A stretch of 64,000 nucleotides of DNA from Planctomycetaceae bacterium (GTDB lineage: Bacteria > Planctomycetota > Planctomycetia > Planctomycetales > Planctomycetaceae), in assembly GCA_017795105.1 (NCBI GenBank), contig CP051247.1, positions 4,682,001 through 4,746,000 on the forward strand. The letters are read 5' to 3'. The position numbers and the translations under genes are program-made. Below, piece after piece: positions 53,229-62,280 of this stretch. Position 1 is the stretch's first letter, and each line of letters opens with the position of its first letter. The notes beneath the pieces are model-generated. The model was given only the letters and a program-made list of their open reading frames with translations, did not search any database and was not told the origin of the DNA.

Positions 53229-54500
53229 ATGAAGATGAAAACCGTTGTAGTCCTGGCGTTTGCGGTCGGATGCGGCCTGATCGCCATGATGGGTGTCCAG
53301 CAGATGATCGCTCAGCAGTCGAACGATGGTCAGGATGTGCCAGTCAAAGTGCTGGTCGCCACGACCGATCTTCCGCCGGGCGTCCTCGTCAGCGAGGCCA
53401 ACTGCGAGTTCAAGGAATATCCGGCCAGTATGGTGCCTGAAGACGCCATTCGGTCGAAGGAAGAATATCACGATCGCGGACTGCTCGTTCCGGTAACCGC
53501 CGGCGACATCATCCGCGGTGCCAAGTTGGGTGGACGGGGTGAAATCGCCGCCTCGGCCAGTATCCCTAAGGGAATGCGAACCTTCTCGATTAAGGTGGAC
53601 GATACCAAGACGCACAGTGGACTGCTGCAACCGGGCGACCGGGTCGACCTTCAGGTGACCTACGATGTTCGCACGGCCAACGGTCTGATGCAGACCAAAA
53701 TCGCCACTCTACTCGAGTACATTGAAGTGTTCGCTTCCGACTCGATTCGAAATCTGGAAGCGGGAGAGTCGAAAGAAATCAAGGCCAAGAACATCACCTT
53801 CCTGGTGACGCCGGAACAGGCTCACCTAATTCAGCTTGCCGAACGGAGAGCCGAAGTGATCCCGGTGATGCGGGCCAAGAACGACACCTCGATCGTGACC
53901 AGTGAAGAAGATCAGGCCATCCTGATCGAAGAACTCAAGACCGGCTACGTGTATCAGTCCGATGAGTTCGCCAAAACCAAGGAAACGAAAAAGGAAGACG
54001 AACCGGTTAACGCCGCACAGGCCTTCAAGCAGTTCCTCAGCCGTCAGGTGGCCGAGAAACCGAAGCCGGAGAAGAAGGTCGAGGTGGTGGAAGCCGCCGA
54101 ACCGGAAATGTGGACGATCAAGATCTTTGCCGGAGAGGAAGTCATTTCTCAGGACGTGCCGTTGCCTGTCGCTCTGACGACCAGCGGACCGAGCCTCGGC
54201 CTCTCCAACACGATCTCGACCACCGAAGAGGAAACCAAACAGCAGCCCGAGACAGCCACGCTGTCTGGTGAAACGGAACTGGAAGCACCATCGGAACTGC
54301 TCGACAGCATCACGGATCGTACCGCCGCTGCGACTTCGCAGGGAACGATGACCATGCTCAAGGGGTTGATGAACTCGTTCTTCACCGCACCTAAGGGAGA
54401 AGAAGCGACGTTCCCGGCTCTGGAGTCTGAGACTGAAGAAGACGGGGAAGAAATGGAAGCCGGCGATGAGGACGATTCGCTGTTTCCAACCCGATCATGA
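53229..54500 (+). CDS. cpaB: CpaB/RcpC Flp pilus assembly protein
   Basis: The 423-residue protein has one membrane anchor (about 5-25), a SAF domain (about 38-100; VLVATTDLPPGVLVSEANCEF), and the RcpC domain (about 105-250; MRTFSIKVDDTKTHSGLLQPGDRVDLQVTY). The C-terminal 170 residues are acidic, Glu/Thr-rich and probably disordered. It acts in the periplasm with the secretin. An AGGGG box precedes the ATG. It is followed by the secretin gene, as usual in tad loci. Confidence 0.9.
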   Translation: MKMKTVVVLAFAVGCGLIAMMGVQQMIAQQSNDGQDVPVKVLVATTDLPPGVLVSEANCEFKEYPASMVPEDAIRSKEEYHDRGLLVPVTAGDIIRGAKLGGRGEIAASASIPKGMRTFSIKVDDTKTHSGLLQPGDRVDLQVTYDVRTANGLMQTKIATLLEYIEVFASDSIRNLEAGESKEIKAKNITFLVTPEQAHLIQLAERRAEVIPVMRAKNDTSIVTSEEDQAILIEELKTGYVYQSDEFAKTKETKKEDEPVNAAQAFKQFLSRQVAEKPKPEKKVEVVEAAEPEMWTIKIFAGEEVISQDVPLPVALTTSGPSLGLSNTISTTEEETKQQPETATLSGETELEAPSELLDSITDRTAAATSQGTMTMLKGLMNSFFTAPKGEEATFPALESETEEDGEEMEAGDEDDSLFPTRS

Positions 54501-54628
54501 AATAAACAGGGATGGGGGAGACAGCGACCTGACGGCAATTTGACGACAGGTCGCTCTTTGAAATTGAACTGTCTCGCCGAGGCCAGCGTGGGCTCTGCAG
54601 GACGTATTACGATTGACGGAGTGCAAGG

Positions 54629-56611
54629 ATGCAACCGTTCGCTACTGCAGTCGATATTGATCTCGGTCCAACCGATCATGGGAGACATTCCGAATCTCGG
54701 AAATGTGGCTTCCATGGACTGCGGTGGATGTGTCTGCTTTCGATGAGCCTGTTCGTGCTCGCCTGCAACATTCACATCGCGCAGGCTCAGCCCGAGACGC
54801 CGCTCTCGGCTCATGCGAAGGTCTTTCATGTTGTCTCGCCACGCAACGAACTGACGCTTACGGAACGATTCGCCCGCGTGGTCGAACTCGACTCGCGCAT
54901 CGTTCGCGTCGATGGCTTCGATCCCGCAATTCTTTCCGTCCAGGCTCTAACGCCCCATCGCATTCGTTTGCAGGCGGTCGCCTCGGGCGTCACCACGCTC
55001 GTCCTGGTTGATGAATTCGATAAGAACTACGAGATCGAAATCTTCGTCGAAGGCGATGTCCGGCATCTGCAGTCGTACATCAAACGCTTCTTCCCAGACT
55101 CCTCCGTCACCGCTGTCAAAGTGAAAGACAGTATTGTCCTTCGCGGCGTCGTCTCCGATCCGGCTCACATTACACAGATCACCGAAGTGGCTGAGGAGTT
55201 CAATCCCAAGGTGATCAACCACATGCAGTTCGGAGCCGCCAACCAGGTTCGGCTGCAGGTGCGAATTATGGAAGCTCAACGCTCCCGCATTCGTCAGCTC
55301 GGTTTTAACTGGTCTTTGATCAACAACAACGGCTTTATCGCCAGTAACCCCGGCAATCTCGGAACGCCGGCGGATGCGTCTCTCGGTGGCGGAAGCAGTT
55401 CACTGACATACGGGGGAGCAGGGCTCTCTGATTCCTCGATCAGCTTCGGCATCGTCAGCGGTGACTCGATCTTCCGTGGCTTCCTCGAAGCTCTCAAGCA
55501 GGAAGGTCTGCTGCGGATTCTGGTCGAAACTTCGGTCGTCGCCGACAGTGGTCGACCGGCATCGCTGCTTTCCGGCGGGGAATTCCCAATTCTCGTGCCT
55601 CAGGCACTGGGAACACTCTCGGTGGAATGGCGGGAATTCGGCGTGAAGCTCGAAGCGGTTCCGCTGGTTCTCGGTCAGGGACAGGTGGTCCTCGAGATCG
55701 CACCGGAGTTCAGCGAACGTGACTTCGCCAACGCAGCCACTCTGAACAACACAACGATTCCCGCGATCACAACACGGAGAGCCAACACGCAGGTGCGGAT
55801 GCGGTTCGGACAAACTCTGATGATCGGCGGTCTGATCGCGACCCGATACACGGCGGAAACGGACAAGATTCCTCTCCTCGGTGAACTGCCCTGGATTGGA
55901 GCCGCGTTCCGTCGCGTCCGGTACGATGAGAACGAAACAGAACTCATCATTCTGGTGACGCCTGAGTACGTCGCTCCGCTCGATCCGTGTCAGGTTCCTC
56001 AAGGCGGACCCGGAGCCTTCTCCGATATTCCGACCGATCGGGAGCTGTTTGGTCAGGGGCTGATTGAAGTTCCGAACTACGGGGGACCCGTTCCTCCGGG
56101 ACTGGACGAATTCGGTGGACCGGGAGCGGGATACTGCCCGCCGGGACAGGGATACGAAGTGATCGGACCAGGCGGCGGGATGGGACTTCCCCCGGAAGCA
56201 ATGATGGGAGCCCCGGGACTGCAGCCACCGAGTTTGACGCCGCCACCAATCAACGCTCCGCCCGTGTACGGCCCGCCAGAGACGATGCCGTTCCCGGAAG
56301 GCGGAGAAGTTGATCCAGCCGTTCCCATGATGCCGATGCCGGGCGAAGACCCCATGCCGATCAATCCAGACTCGACGACACCAACTGTTCCGCTGTTGCC
56401 GCCTGCGGCTCCAACAACGCAGAACGATGCTCCCAACTGGAAGAAATCTCCCGGTCAGGCCGAAGTGATGCTGACCGGCGGTGCCGGAGAGAATCAGAAA
56501 GCGACACAGGCTCTTTATCAGACTGGAAACTCGGGAACGGCTCCGTCACTGATCCCACCAGGGAAGCCGCAGGTGGAAACAGCCGACGGCGTTCAGGCTC
56601 CGATGCCGTAG
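54629..56611 (+). CDS. cpaC: CpaC/RcpA secretin of the Flp pilus system
   Basis: The 660-residue outer-membrane secretin has a signal region (about 30-53) after a longer polar N-terminus; the ATG has GGAG seven nt upstream. A pilus-secretin N-domain (about 60-130), a BON-like region (about 135-185) and the secretin core (about 190-450; VRLQVRIMEAQRSRIRQLG, MRFGQTLMIGGLI, LLGELPWIGAAFR, ELIILVTPEYVAPL) follow in order. The last 200 residues are Gly/Pro/Met-rich and look disordered. It provides the outer-membrane pore for the pilus. Confidence 0.92.
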   Translation: MQPFATAVDIDLGPTDHGRHSESRKCGFHGLRWMCLLSMSLFVLACNIHIAQAQPETPLSAHAKVFHVVSPRNELTLTERFARVVELDSRIVRVDGFDPAILSVQALTPHRIRLQAVASGVTTLVLVDEFDKNYEIEIFVEGDVRHLQSYIKRFFPDSSVTAVKVKDSIVLRGVVSDPAHITQITEVAEEFNPKVINHMQFGAANQVRLQVRIMEAQRSRIRQLGFNWSLINNNGFIASNPGNLGTPADASLGGGSSSLTYGGAGLSDSSISFGIVSGDSIFRGFLEALKQEGLLRILVETSVVADSGRPASLLSGGEFPILVPQALGTLSVEWREFGVKLEAVPLVLGQGQVVLEIAPEFSERDFANAATLNNTTIPAITTRRANTQVRMRFGQTLMIGGLIATRYTAETDKIPLLGELPWIGAAFRRVRYDENETELIILVTPEYVAPLDPCQVPQGGPGAFSDIPTDRELFGQGLIEVPNYGGPVPPGLDEFGGPGAGYCPPGQGYEVIGPGGGMGLPPEAMMGAPGLQPPSLTPPPINAPPVYGPPETMPFPEGGEVDPAVPMMPMPGEDPMPINPDSTTPTVPLLPPAAPTTQNDAPNWKKSPGQAEVMLTGGAGENQKATQALYQTGNSGTAPSLIPPGKPQVETADGVQAPMP

Positions 56612-56683
56612 GTAATCGCGAAGCAAGAGAGAGTGACGGGCCATGCAAGAGAATGAGACTGTGTCGAGGGAAGGGAGCTGCAC

Positions 56684-57880
56684 ATGAAAAGGGTGATACG
56701 ACTGGCGGTCGTGGACCCGCACGACGTGACACGCGCCCAACTGAAGAACCTGATGCTGGGGGTGGATACGGTCTGGCTTGAAGCCGAGTGCTCCCGCTAC
56801 GAATTCTTCCTGGACGTCGCCATGCAGACGATCCCGGATATCCTGCTGGTCGCTCTCGATGCCAACAAGGAGGTCGCCCTCGATCTGGTCGGGAAACTGC
56901 GTCAGCAACTTCCCGGCAGCGCCATTCTCGTGGCGAGCTCCTCGCAGGAAGGGCCGCTCATCCTTCAGGCGATGCGACAGGGGGCCCAGGAGTTTCTGAA
57001 CTTCCCGCTTCAGCTCGAAGACTTTCTTTCGGCGCTTGAGCGAGTTCGTCATGCTTCGCCCAGTGGAGAAGGGGGCGAAGAAGTTCGCGACTCTCAGGTC
57101 ATTACCGTGGGCGGAGTCAACGGCGGTGTTGGCTCCACTTCGGTTGCCGTGAACCTGGCCTGTGTGCTCGCTCAAGATGAACACAACACGGTCGCACTGA
57201 TCGATCTCGACATGGCGCTGGGAGATGCCGATGTCTGGCTCGATATCATTCCTGATTACACTATTCAGGACGTCGCCGAGAACATCACACGTATCGACTA
57301 TTCCCTGCTGAAACGCTCGCTGACCAAGCACGAAAGTGGACTGTTTCTGCTGCCGCGGCCGGTCAATCTGGATGCCGAGTTTCATCTCGGTCCGGAAGAT
57401 CTGCGGCGGGTGATTGGTCTGCTCAAAGCAACGTTTACGCACCTGGTCATCGACGTCAGTAAGTCGTACGGACCGATTGAGATGGCGGCCATCAATGCTT
57501 CGGACAAGGCATTGATTGTGACTCAGCTCGACCTGCCCTGCCTGCGAAACGTCGTGCGGCTCGTGCAGTACTTCGATCACATGGAGATGTCGAACGAGAA
57601 GCTCAAGATCATCCTGAATCGAGCCGGTCTGAACGACATGCAGATCAGCACCAAGAAGGCGACCGAAATCATCGGCCGGGAGATCTTCTGGAAGATTCCG
57701 AACGACTACGCCACAATGGTCGAGTCGCGAAACAACGGAGTCCCTCTCATTCTGCACGCTCCCAAAGCCAAGTTGACCAAGTCATATTCCGACCTGGCCG
57801 GCCAGCTGTCCGGCGTGCAGTATGAAGAAGGAACCGAACCGGCCGGCAAGAAGAAACTCTTCAGCTTCCTGAGCCGTTGA
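56684..57880 (+). CDS. cpaE: CpaE/TadZ-type pilus localisation ATPase-like protein
   Basis: The 398-residue protein has a receiver-like N-terminal domain (about 5-125) with VVDPHD and ILLVALDAN at the usual acidic and phospho-Asp positions. A MinD-like ParA/SIMIBI domain (about 135-375) follows. Its Walker A is NGGVGSTS, so both the first Lys and the Lys of GKT are missing, as often in CpaE/TadZ. DLDMALGDADVWLD and VIDVSKSYG follow, and the C-terminus has KKKLFSFLSR. A GGGAG box precedes the ATG. It places or organises the pilus machine, with weak or no ATPase activity likely. Confidence 0.9.
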   Translation: MKRVIRLAVVDPHDVTRAQLKNLMLGVDTVWLEAECSRYEFFLDVAMQTIPDILLVALDANKEVALDLVGKLRQQLPGSAILVASSSQEGPLILQAMRQGAQEFLNFPLQLEDFLSALERVRHASPSGEGGEEVRDSQVITVGGVNGGVGSTSVAVNLACVLAQDEHNTVALIDLDMALGDADVWLDIIPDYTIQDVAENITRIDYSLLKRSLTKHESGLFLLPRPVNLDAEFHLGPEDLRRVIGLLKATFTHLVIDVSKSYGPIEMAAINASDKALIVTQLDLPCLRNVVRLVQYFDHMEMSNEKLKIILNRAGLNDMQISTKKATEIIGREIFWKIPNDYATMVESRNNGVPLILHAPKAKLTKSYSDLAGQLSGVQYEEGTEPAGKKKLFSFLSR

Positions 57881-57910
57881 TCAACCGGGGCGAGCAGACA
57901 GGCGAAACAG

Positions 57911-58546
57911 ATGTCAGCAACTGGAGTGATCGTCTGGGGCACGGGGGGACATGCCCGGGTTGTCAGTGAGATCATCGAACTGACCGACGGGTACGAAGTC
58001 GCCGGCTATGTGGATGACTTCGCTGAGTCCGAGACCTTCCTTGATCGTCCCATCTTCGGCGGACGCGACCGCCTGCCTGATTTGCTGTCCGACGAATTGA
58101 GCGAGTTTGTTGTCGCGATTGGCAACTGCAAAGTTCGTCTCGAAGCGCTCCGGCATGGGCTGTCGCTCGGATTCCGCAGCCGTGTCTGGGCTCACCCGGG
58201 AAGCTGCGTTTCCGCACATACGAAGATCGGCCCCGGCACGGTGATCTGTCCGGGAGCGGTGGTCTGCACGCATGCGGAACTGGGAGCCGCCTGCATCGTC
58301 AACACGATGGCTTCGGTCGATCACGACTGCCGCCTGGCCGATGGCGTTCATGTCTGCCCGGGAGCGCATCTGGCTGGCGATGTCCACATCGGCGAGCGAT
58401 CCTGGATCGGCATCGGTTCTTCGGTCGTGGAAGGAAAGAAGATCGGCAGCGACGTGCTTATCGGGGCTGGTTCCGTTGTGAACCGCAGCATCCCCGACGG
58501 CGTCAAAGCCTGGGGCACTCCGGCTCGCGTCCAGAAAGGCGTTTGA
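57911..58546 (+). CDS. NeuD/PglD-like sugar O-acyltransferase
   Basis: The 211-residue protein has an N-terminal nucleotide-sugar-binding Rossmann part (VIVWGTGGHARVVSEIIEL) and a left-handed beta-helix of hexapeptide repeats (about 95-200; ICPGAVVCTHAELGAACIVN, GVHVCPGAHLAG, SWIGIGSSV). The catalytic His is in SVDHDC, as in PglD. It acylates an amino or hydroxyl group of a sugar nucleotide, perhaps for glycan or pilus modification. It starts 31 nt after cpaE and has an AGG box, so it may belong to the tad transcript. Confidence 0.9.
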   Translation: MSATGVIVWGTGGHARVVSEIIELTDGYEVAGYVDDFAESETFLDRPIFGGRDRLPDLLSDELSEFVVAIGNCKVRLEALRHGLSLGFRSRVWAHPGSCVSAHTKIGPGTVICPGAVVCTHAELGAACIVNTMASVDHDCRLADGVHVCPGAHLAGDVHIGERSWIGIGSSVVEGKKIGSDVLIGAGSVVNRSIPDGVKAWGTPARVQKGV

Positions 58547-58596
58547 TCCGCAGGCCAGCCGCATCGCGGTCCGGCTTCGAAGGTCTGACCGCGCAT

Positions 58597-58630
58597 AAAA
58601 AAACGTCGCCTGAAAGAGGCGACGTTTTTT
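58597..58630. terminator. Bidirectional terminator between the acyltransferase and rpsD
   Basis: A perfect 10-bp stem AACGTCGCCT/AGGCGACGTT (58602-58611 with 58617-58626) has a GAAAG loop, preceded by A-run and followed by T-run. It can stop both converging genes. Confidence 0.9.
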
Positions 58631-58651
58631 ATGTTTCGTTCGCTGAGCAGA

Positions 58652-59260
58652 TTAGCGGCTCAGGAAGGCGACGACCTGGTTGACGTCGACCGGGAGGCTG
58701 ACGTCATCGAACGTCGGCAGCGACGTGACGATGGCCTTCAGTTCCTTCTCGTCGAAGGAGATCCAGTCGGTTCCCTCCACGGAGGTGTTGTCGACGATAT
58801 CGCGGTAAACCTTCTGCAGGTTCGGGCGGTTACGCAGGGTGATGACATCGCCCGGCTTGACCATGATCGACGGCTTGTTGACCTTGCGGCCGTTCAGCTG
58901 GAAGTGACCGTGCACAATGCCCTGGCGAGCCTGCGGACGGGTGCCGACGAAACCAGCACGACGGACGACATTGTCTAGGCGACGTTCGCAGAGCACCATC
59001 AGGTTCTCCCCGGTGTTGCCCTTCAGACGGCGACCTTCGGCGAAGTACTTCCGCAGCTGACGTTCCCGCAGACCGTAGTAGTACTTGATCTTCTGCTTTT
59101 CAGTCAGAGCGGTGCCGTAGATCGTCGGCTTCTTACGACGGGTGTGCATCCCCGGTGGGAAATCCCGCTTTTCGAACGCACGCAGTGCCCCAGCATTTTC
59201 GAAAACTGCAGCTCCCAGCCGTCGATTGATTCGGGCTTTGGCTCCGGTGTAATGCCCCAT
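58652..59260 (-). CDS. rpsD: 30S ribosomal protein S4
   Basis: The product is 202 residues from ATG 59260, which has a GGGAG box; the longer frame to 59356 is leader. Typical S4 features are GHYTGAKARINRRLG, KRDFPPGMHTRR, KQKIKYYYGLRERQLRKYF and the S4 RNA-binding domain with LCERRLDNVVRRAGF and ARQGIVHGHFQLNGRKVN. No zinc-binding cysteine cluster is present at the N-terminus. It is a stand-alone gene here, not part of the alpha operon. In many bacteria S4 also represses its own operon, but nothing in this region shows that. Confidence 0.96.
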   Translation of the reverse strand: MGHYTGAKARINRRLGAAVFENAGALRAFEKRDFPPGMHTRRKKPTIYGTALTEKQKIKYYYGLRERQLRKYFAEGRRLKGNTGENLMVLCERRLDNVVRRAGFVGTRPQARQGIVHGHFQLNGRKVNKPSIMVKPGDVITLRNRPNLQKVYRDIVDNTSVEGTDWISFDEKELKAIVTSLPTFDDVSLPVDVNQVVAFLSR

Positions 59261-59576
59261 CTGATCTCCCTTGGATCCTCTGTCTCTGACAAATGTTCTG
59301 ACGCGAAATATACGATATGTGAACGCCAGCGGTGATTTCTGTCCGGCCCGACTCATCGGTTACGGCGGCCGAACGGTGAAGCTCTGCGTGTCACACGACT
59401 TTGTGTCGGCAGGATCGAGCGTTTCCTGGAATCGCTCGCTCAACATGCGCACAGTATACTTGCCCCCTCATTTCGGGGAAGCGGTTGTTATCTCGAATCT
59501 GCAGCCAAACGTCAACCAATACCGATCGTTCCTCCCTGAAAATCCGTGGAAAATCCCCGCGGAGCCGCTTCGGCGA
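59261..59576. other. 316-nt gap between rpsD and the XylR-type gene
   Basis: This is upstream of rpsD and downstream of the regulator on the minus strand. No convincing frame, repeat or strong hairpin is seen. It must hold the rpsD promoter. Confidence 0.4.
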
Positions 59577-60734
59577 CTAGATTTGTCCGACTCGGCACCG
59601 CCTCCGATACTGTCCGGGCGTGATCTTCCGGTCCTTCTTGAAACTCTCCGACAGATACTGAGCGGTGGCGAATCCGGTCCGTCGGGCGATCTCGTCGAGC
59701 GTTAGATCGGTGTCAGCGAGCAGGTCGCTGACCCGCTGCAGCCGAACCCGCAGGATTTCCGCGTGCGGAGAACGGTGTAACAACGCCCGAATGCCGCGTT
59801 CCAGATAGCTTCGGGAAACCGGAATCCGCGACAGAATCTCATCGACCCGCAATCCCGAGCAGGCTTCCTGGCGGATCATGCGGAGAGCATCGGCAATCAG
59901 CGGATCATCCACGGCCAGCACATCGGACGACAATCTCGTACAGACGCCGTGGCTCGGAACGAGAATCGGAGCGGTCGAAGTCGCTTTTCCTTCCATCATC
60001 GCATCAAGCAGCTCCGCGGCTGCGTATCCCACAGCGACTCCCGGCAGCATCAGGCTCGAAAGAGGCGGCGTACTCATGGTCGCGAAGGTTTCGTCATTTT
60101 CGACCCCGACAACGGCAATCTGCTCCGGCACATGCACGCCGGCCCGGTGACAGGCATCGAGCAGCCAGCAGCCAAGCTGATCGGTACAGGCGAGCACGGC
60201 GGCCGGCTGAGGCAGCGTCTGCACCCAGTCGATTAACTGTTGCTGTTGCCGCTCCCACTGACTTGGCTTCTCGCTGTGCCCCTTCTGTAGAAAAGCCGAA
60301 CACTCGTAGCCGGCTTCAGCCAGTGTCGCCACGAAACTGTCACGACGTTCGACGAAGAACGATTCGGTATCGAGTTCATAGACGCCGAAGTTCTTGAAGC
60401 CCCGCTCTAGGAAATACTCGGCGACCTGTCGGCCAGCCACCTGGTTATCGACGCCGACGAAGGGAACGTTCGGATCGATCTGCCCCGAAGCGCGGAGTTC
60501 GACCATCGGGACGCCGACTTTCTTCACCGCCTGATAGATCCGCGGCGAGCCGGCGCGACTCAGAATGCCATCGCCATCCCAGTTGGAAAGCCACGGAGGA
60601 ACCCGTGATTCCAGATCGCGGACCTCGACGAACAGCGACCAGCCGCCATGCGACTCGTTGTACTGCTTCACGCCGCGGAGCAGATCCCGACCGTATGTAC
60701 GGGATGTCTCGATCAGCAGGGCGACGCGTTTCAT
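59577..60734 (-). CDS. XylR-type transcriptional regulator (PBP sensor plus AraC HTH)
   Basis: The product is 385 residues from ATG 60734; a TTG four codons earlier is less likely. Residues about 1-270 resemble a periplasmic-binding-protein sensor (LLIETSRTYGRDLLRGVKQY, FVGVDNQVAGRQVAEYFLERG, VLACTDQLGCWLLDACH). The last 100 residues are an AraC-type pair of HTH motifs (IPVSRSYLERGIR and LTLDEIARRTGFATAQYLSESF). This architecture is known from xylose regulator XylR; the sugar here is unknown. It is divergent from a Gfo/Idh/MocA gene and probably controls it. An inverted repeat lies between them. Confidence 0.9.
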   Translation of the reverse strand: MKRVALLIETSRTYGRDLLRGVKQYNESHGGWSLFVEVRDLESRVPPWLSNWDGDGILSRAGSPRIYQAVKKVGVPMVELRASGQIDPNVPFVGVDNQVAGRQVAEYFLERGFKNFGVYELDTESFFVERRDSFVATLAEAGYECSAFLQKGHSEKPSQWERQQQQLIDWVQTLPQPAAVLACTDQLGCWLLDACHRAGVHVPEQIAVVGVENDETFATMSTPPLSSLMLPGVAVGYAAAELLDAMMEGKATSTAPILVPSHGVCTRLSSDVLAVDDPLIADALRMIRQEACSGLRVDEILSRIPVSRSYLERGIRALLHRSPHAEILRVRLQRVSDLLADTDLTLDEIARRTGFATAQYLSESFKKDRKITPGQYRRRCRVGQI

Positions 60735-60835
60735 GAGCTTGATCAATCGTGTCTGGGATGTTGGCTCGCCGGGACGGAGGACCGATCCTATCCATGTTTG
60801 AGAACGATCAAAGACTGATGATGCATCGTGACAAA

Positions 60836-60866
60836 ATTCTGTAAAAAGAATACGAAAAAACAGAAT
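60836..60866. promoter_or_regulatory. Candidate operator for the XylR-type regulator
   Basis: A perfect 7-bp inverted repeat ATTCTGT-N17-ACAGAAT lies in the divergent intergenic region, with half-site centres about 24 bp apart. A short palindrome GATGCATC lies 10 nt away (60819-60826). Position and symmetry fit a dimeric AraC/XylR-type binding site. Confidence 0.45.
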
Positions 60867-60965
60867 CGTGCCTGTTGATGAGTTGTTACAATCGGCTCAG
60901 CAAATTTGGCTTGTGTGCATCTCCGAACGCTGCCTGAGAGCGGGACCTGTTACCGGGAATATTCA

Positions 60966-62267
60966 ATGACACAGAACAATCTTTCGCGACGGAACTTCAT
61001 TTCGACTTCGGCGGGCGTCGTTGGAGCGGCTGCGGCCTGGCCGATGCTGTCCATGGCCGACGAAAAGCCTCGGGCCAAAGTCGAGCGGCTCGGCATCGGT
61101 GCCATCGGCATGCGATACCAGGGGTCGGTGATTACCGAACAGGCCCGCAAATACGCCGATGTCGTCGCCATTACCGACGTCGATCGTCATGTTCGCGAAC
61201 AGGCTCGGGCCAGCTTCGGCAGCACGCCGCGAATCTTCGAAGACTATCAGGACATGCTCGCCCGTCCGGATGTCGACGTCGTTCTGATCGCGACTCCGGA
61301 TCACTGGCACACGAAGATGCTCGTCGATGCCGTCCGCGCTGGCAAAGACGTCTACTGTGAAAAACCTCTGACGCTGACGATCGACGAAGGCAAGATCCTG
61401 CGCAATGTCGTCGGCAACAGCGATCGCGTTGTCCAGGTTGGAACGTGGCAGCGGAGCGATCACAACTTCCGCCTCGCCGTTGAAATGGTCCACCAGGGTC
61501 GACTCGGAAAACTGCAGCGGGTCACCTGCACCACCAGCAAGAACCCGACTGGCGGCCCCTTTGACACCATGCCCGTGCCGGAGCACTTCAACTGGGATCT
61601 GTGGCAGGGCCCGACGCCCGATGTGCCCTACATTCCGCAACGGGCTCACTACACCTTCCGCTGGTGGTACGAATACTCGGGCGGAAAGATGACCGATTGG
61701 GGGGCCCATCATATCGATATCGCACAGTGGGCCATTCAGAGCTTGCCGGTCGAGATCGACGGCCGAGCCACATTCCCAGATATCGAGAACGGCTTCAACG
61801 TCGCCAAGGATTTCGCGGCTGACTACAAGTACGCCAACGGCGTCGAGCTCAAGGTTTCCGACGAGGGCCGGGACGGCATTCTCTTCGAAGGAGATAAAGG
61901 CCGCATCTTCGTCAACCGGGGTGGAATCCACGGAGCGCCGGCGGAAGAACTTAAGGATAACCCGTTCCCTCGCGAGTCGTTCAAGGCGTACGACAACGAC
62001 AACCTCAGCCGCCCGATTCGGACGGGTAAGATCGACGCAATCGTCAATCACATGGGGAACTTCTTCGACTGCGTCGAATCCCGCAAGCAGACGATTTCCG
62101 ACATCGAAAGCCAGCACCGCAGCGTCAGCACCTGCCACCTGGGCAACATCTCCCAGCGTCTGGGCCGCCCGCTCAAGTGGGATCCGGAACAGGAAGTCTT
62201 CGTCGGCGACGAAGAAGCCAACAAGTGGCTCAAACGTGAGTACCGAGCCGGCTTCGAAATCGGCTGA
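60966..62267 (+). CDS. Tat-exported Gfo/Idh/MocA-family oxidoreductase
   Basis: The product is 433 residues from ATG 60966. It begins with a twin-arginine signal (SRRNF, hydrophobic to about residue 30). An NAD(P)-binding Rossmann part follows (LGIGAIGMRYQG), then the EKPLTL motif that holds the catalytic Lys. The C-terminal domain has DPWTWRWWYEYSGGKMTDWG-like segments (FRWWYEYSGGKMTDWGAHH) with His residues in the usual place. The enzyme probably oxidises or isomerises a sugar in the periplasm. It is divergent from the XylR-type gene and followed by hairpin repeats and a sulfatase gene. Confidence 0.9.
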   Translation: MTQNNLSRRNFISTSAGVVGAAAAWPMLSMADEKPRAKVERLGIGAIGMRYQGSVITEQARKYADVVAITDVDRHVREQARASFGSTPRIFEDYQDMLARPDVDVVLIATPDHWHTKMLVDAVRAGKDVYCEKPLTLTIDEGKILRNVVGNSDRVVQVGTWQRSDHNFRLAVEMVHQGRLGKLQRVTCTTSKNPTGGPFDTMPVPEHFNWDLWQGPTPDVPYIPQRAHYTFRWWYEYSGGKMTDWGAHHIDIAQWAIQSLPVEIDGRATFPDIENGFNVAKDFAADYKYANGVELKVSDEGRDGILFEGDKGRIFVNRGGIHGAPAEELKDNPFPRESFKAYDNDNLSRPIRTGKIDAIVNHMGNFFDCVESRKQTISDIESQHRSVSTCHLGNISQRLGRPLKWDPEQEVFVGDEEANKWLKREYRAGFEIG

Positions 62268-62280
62268 TCAAAATCGACGG

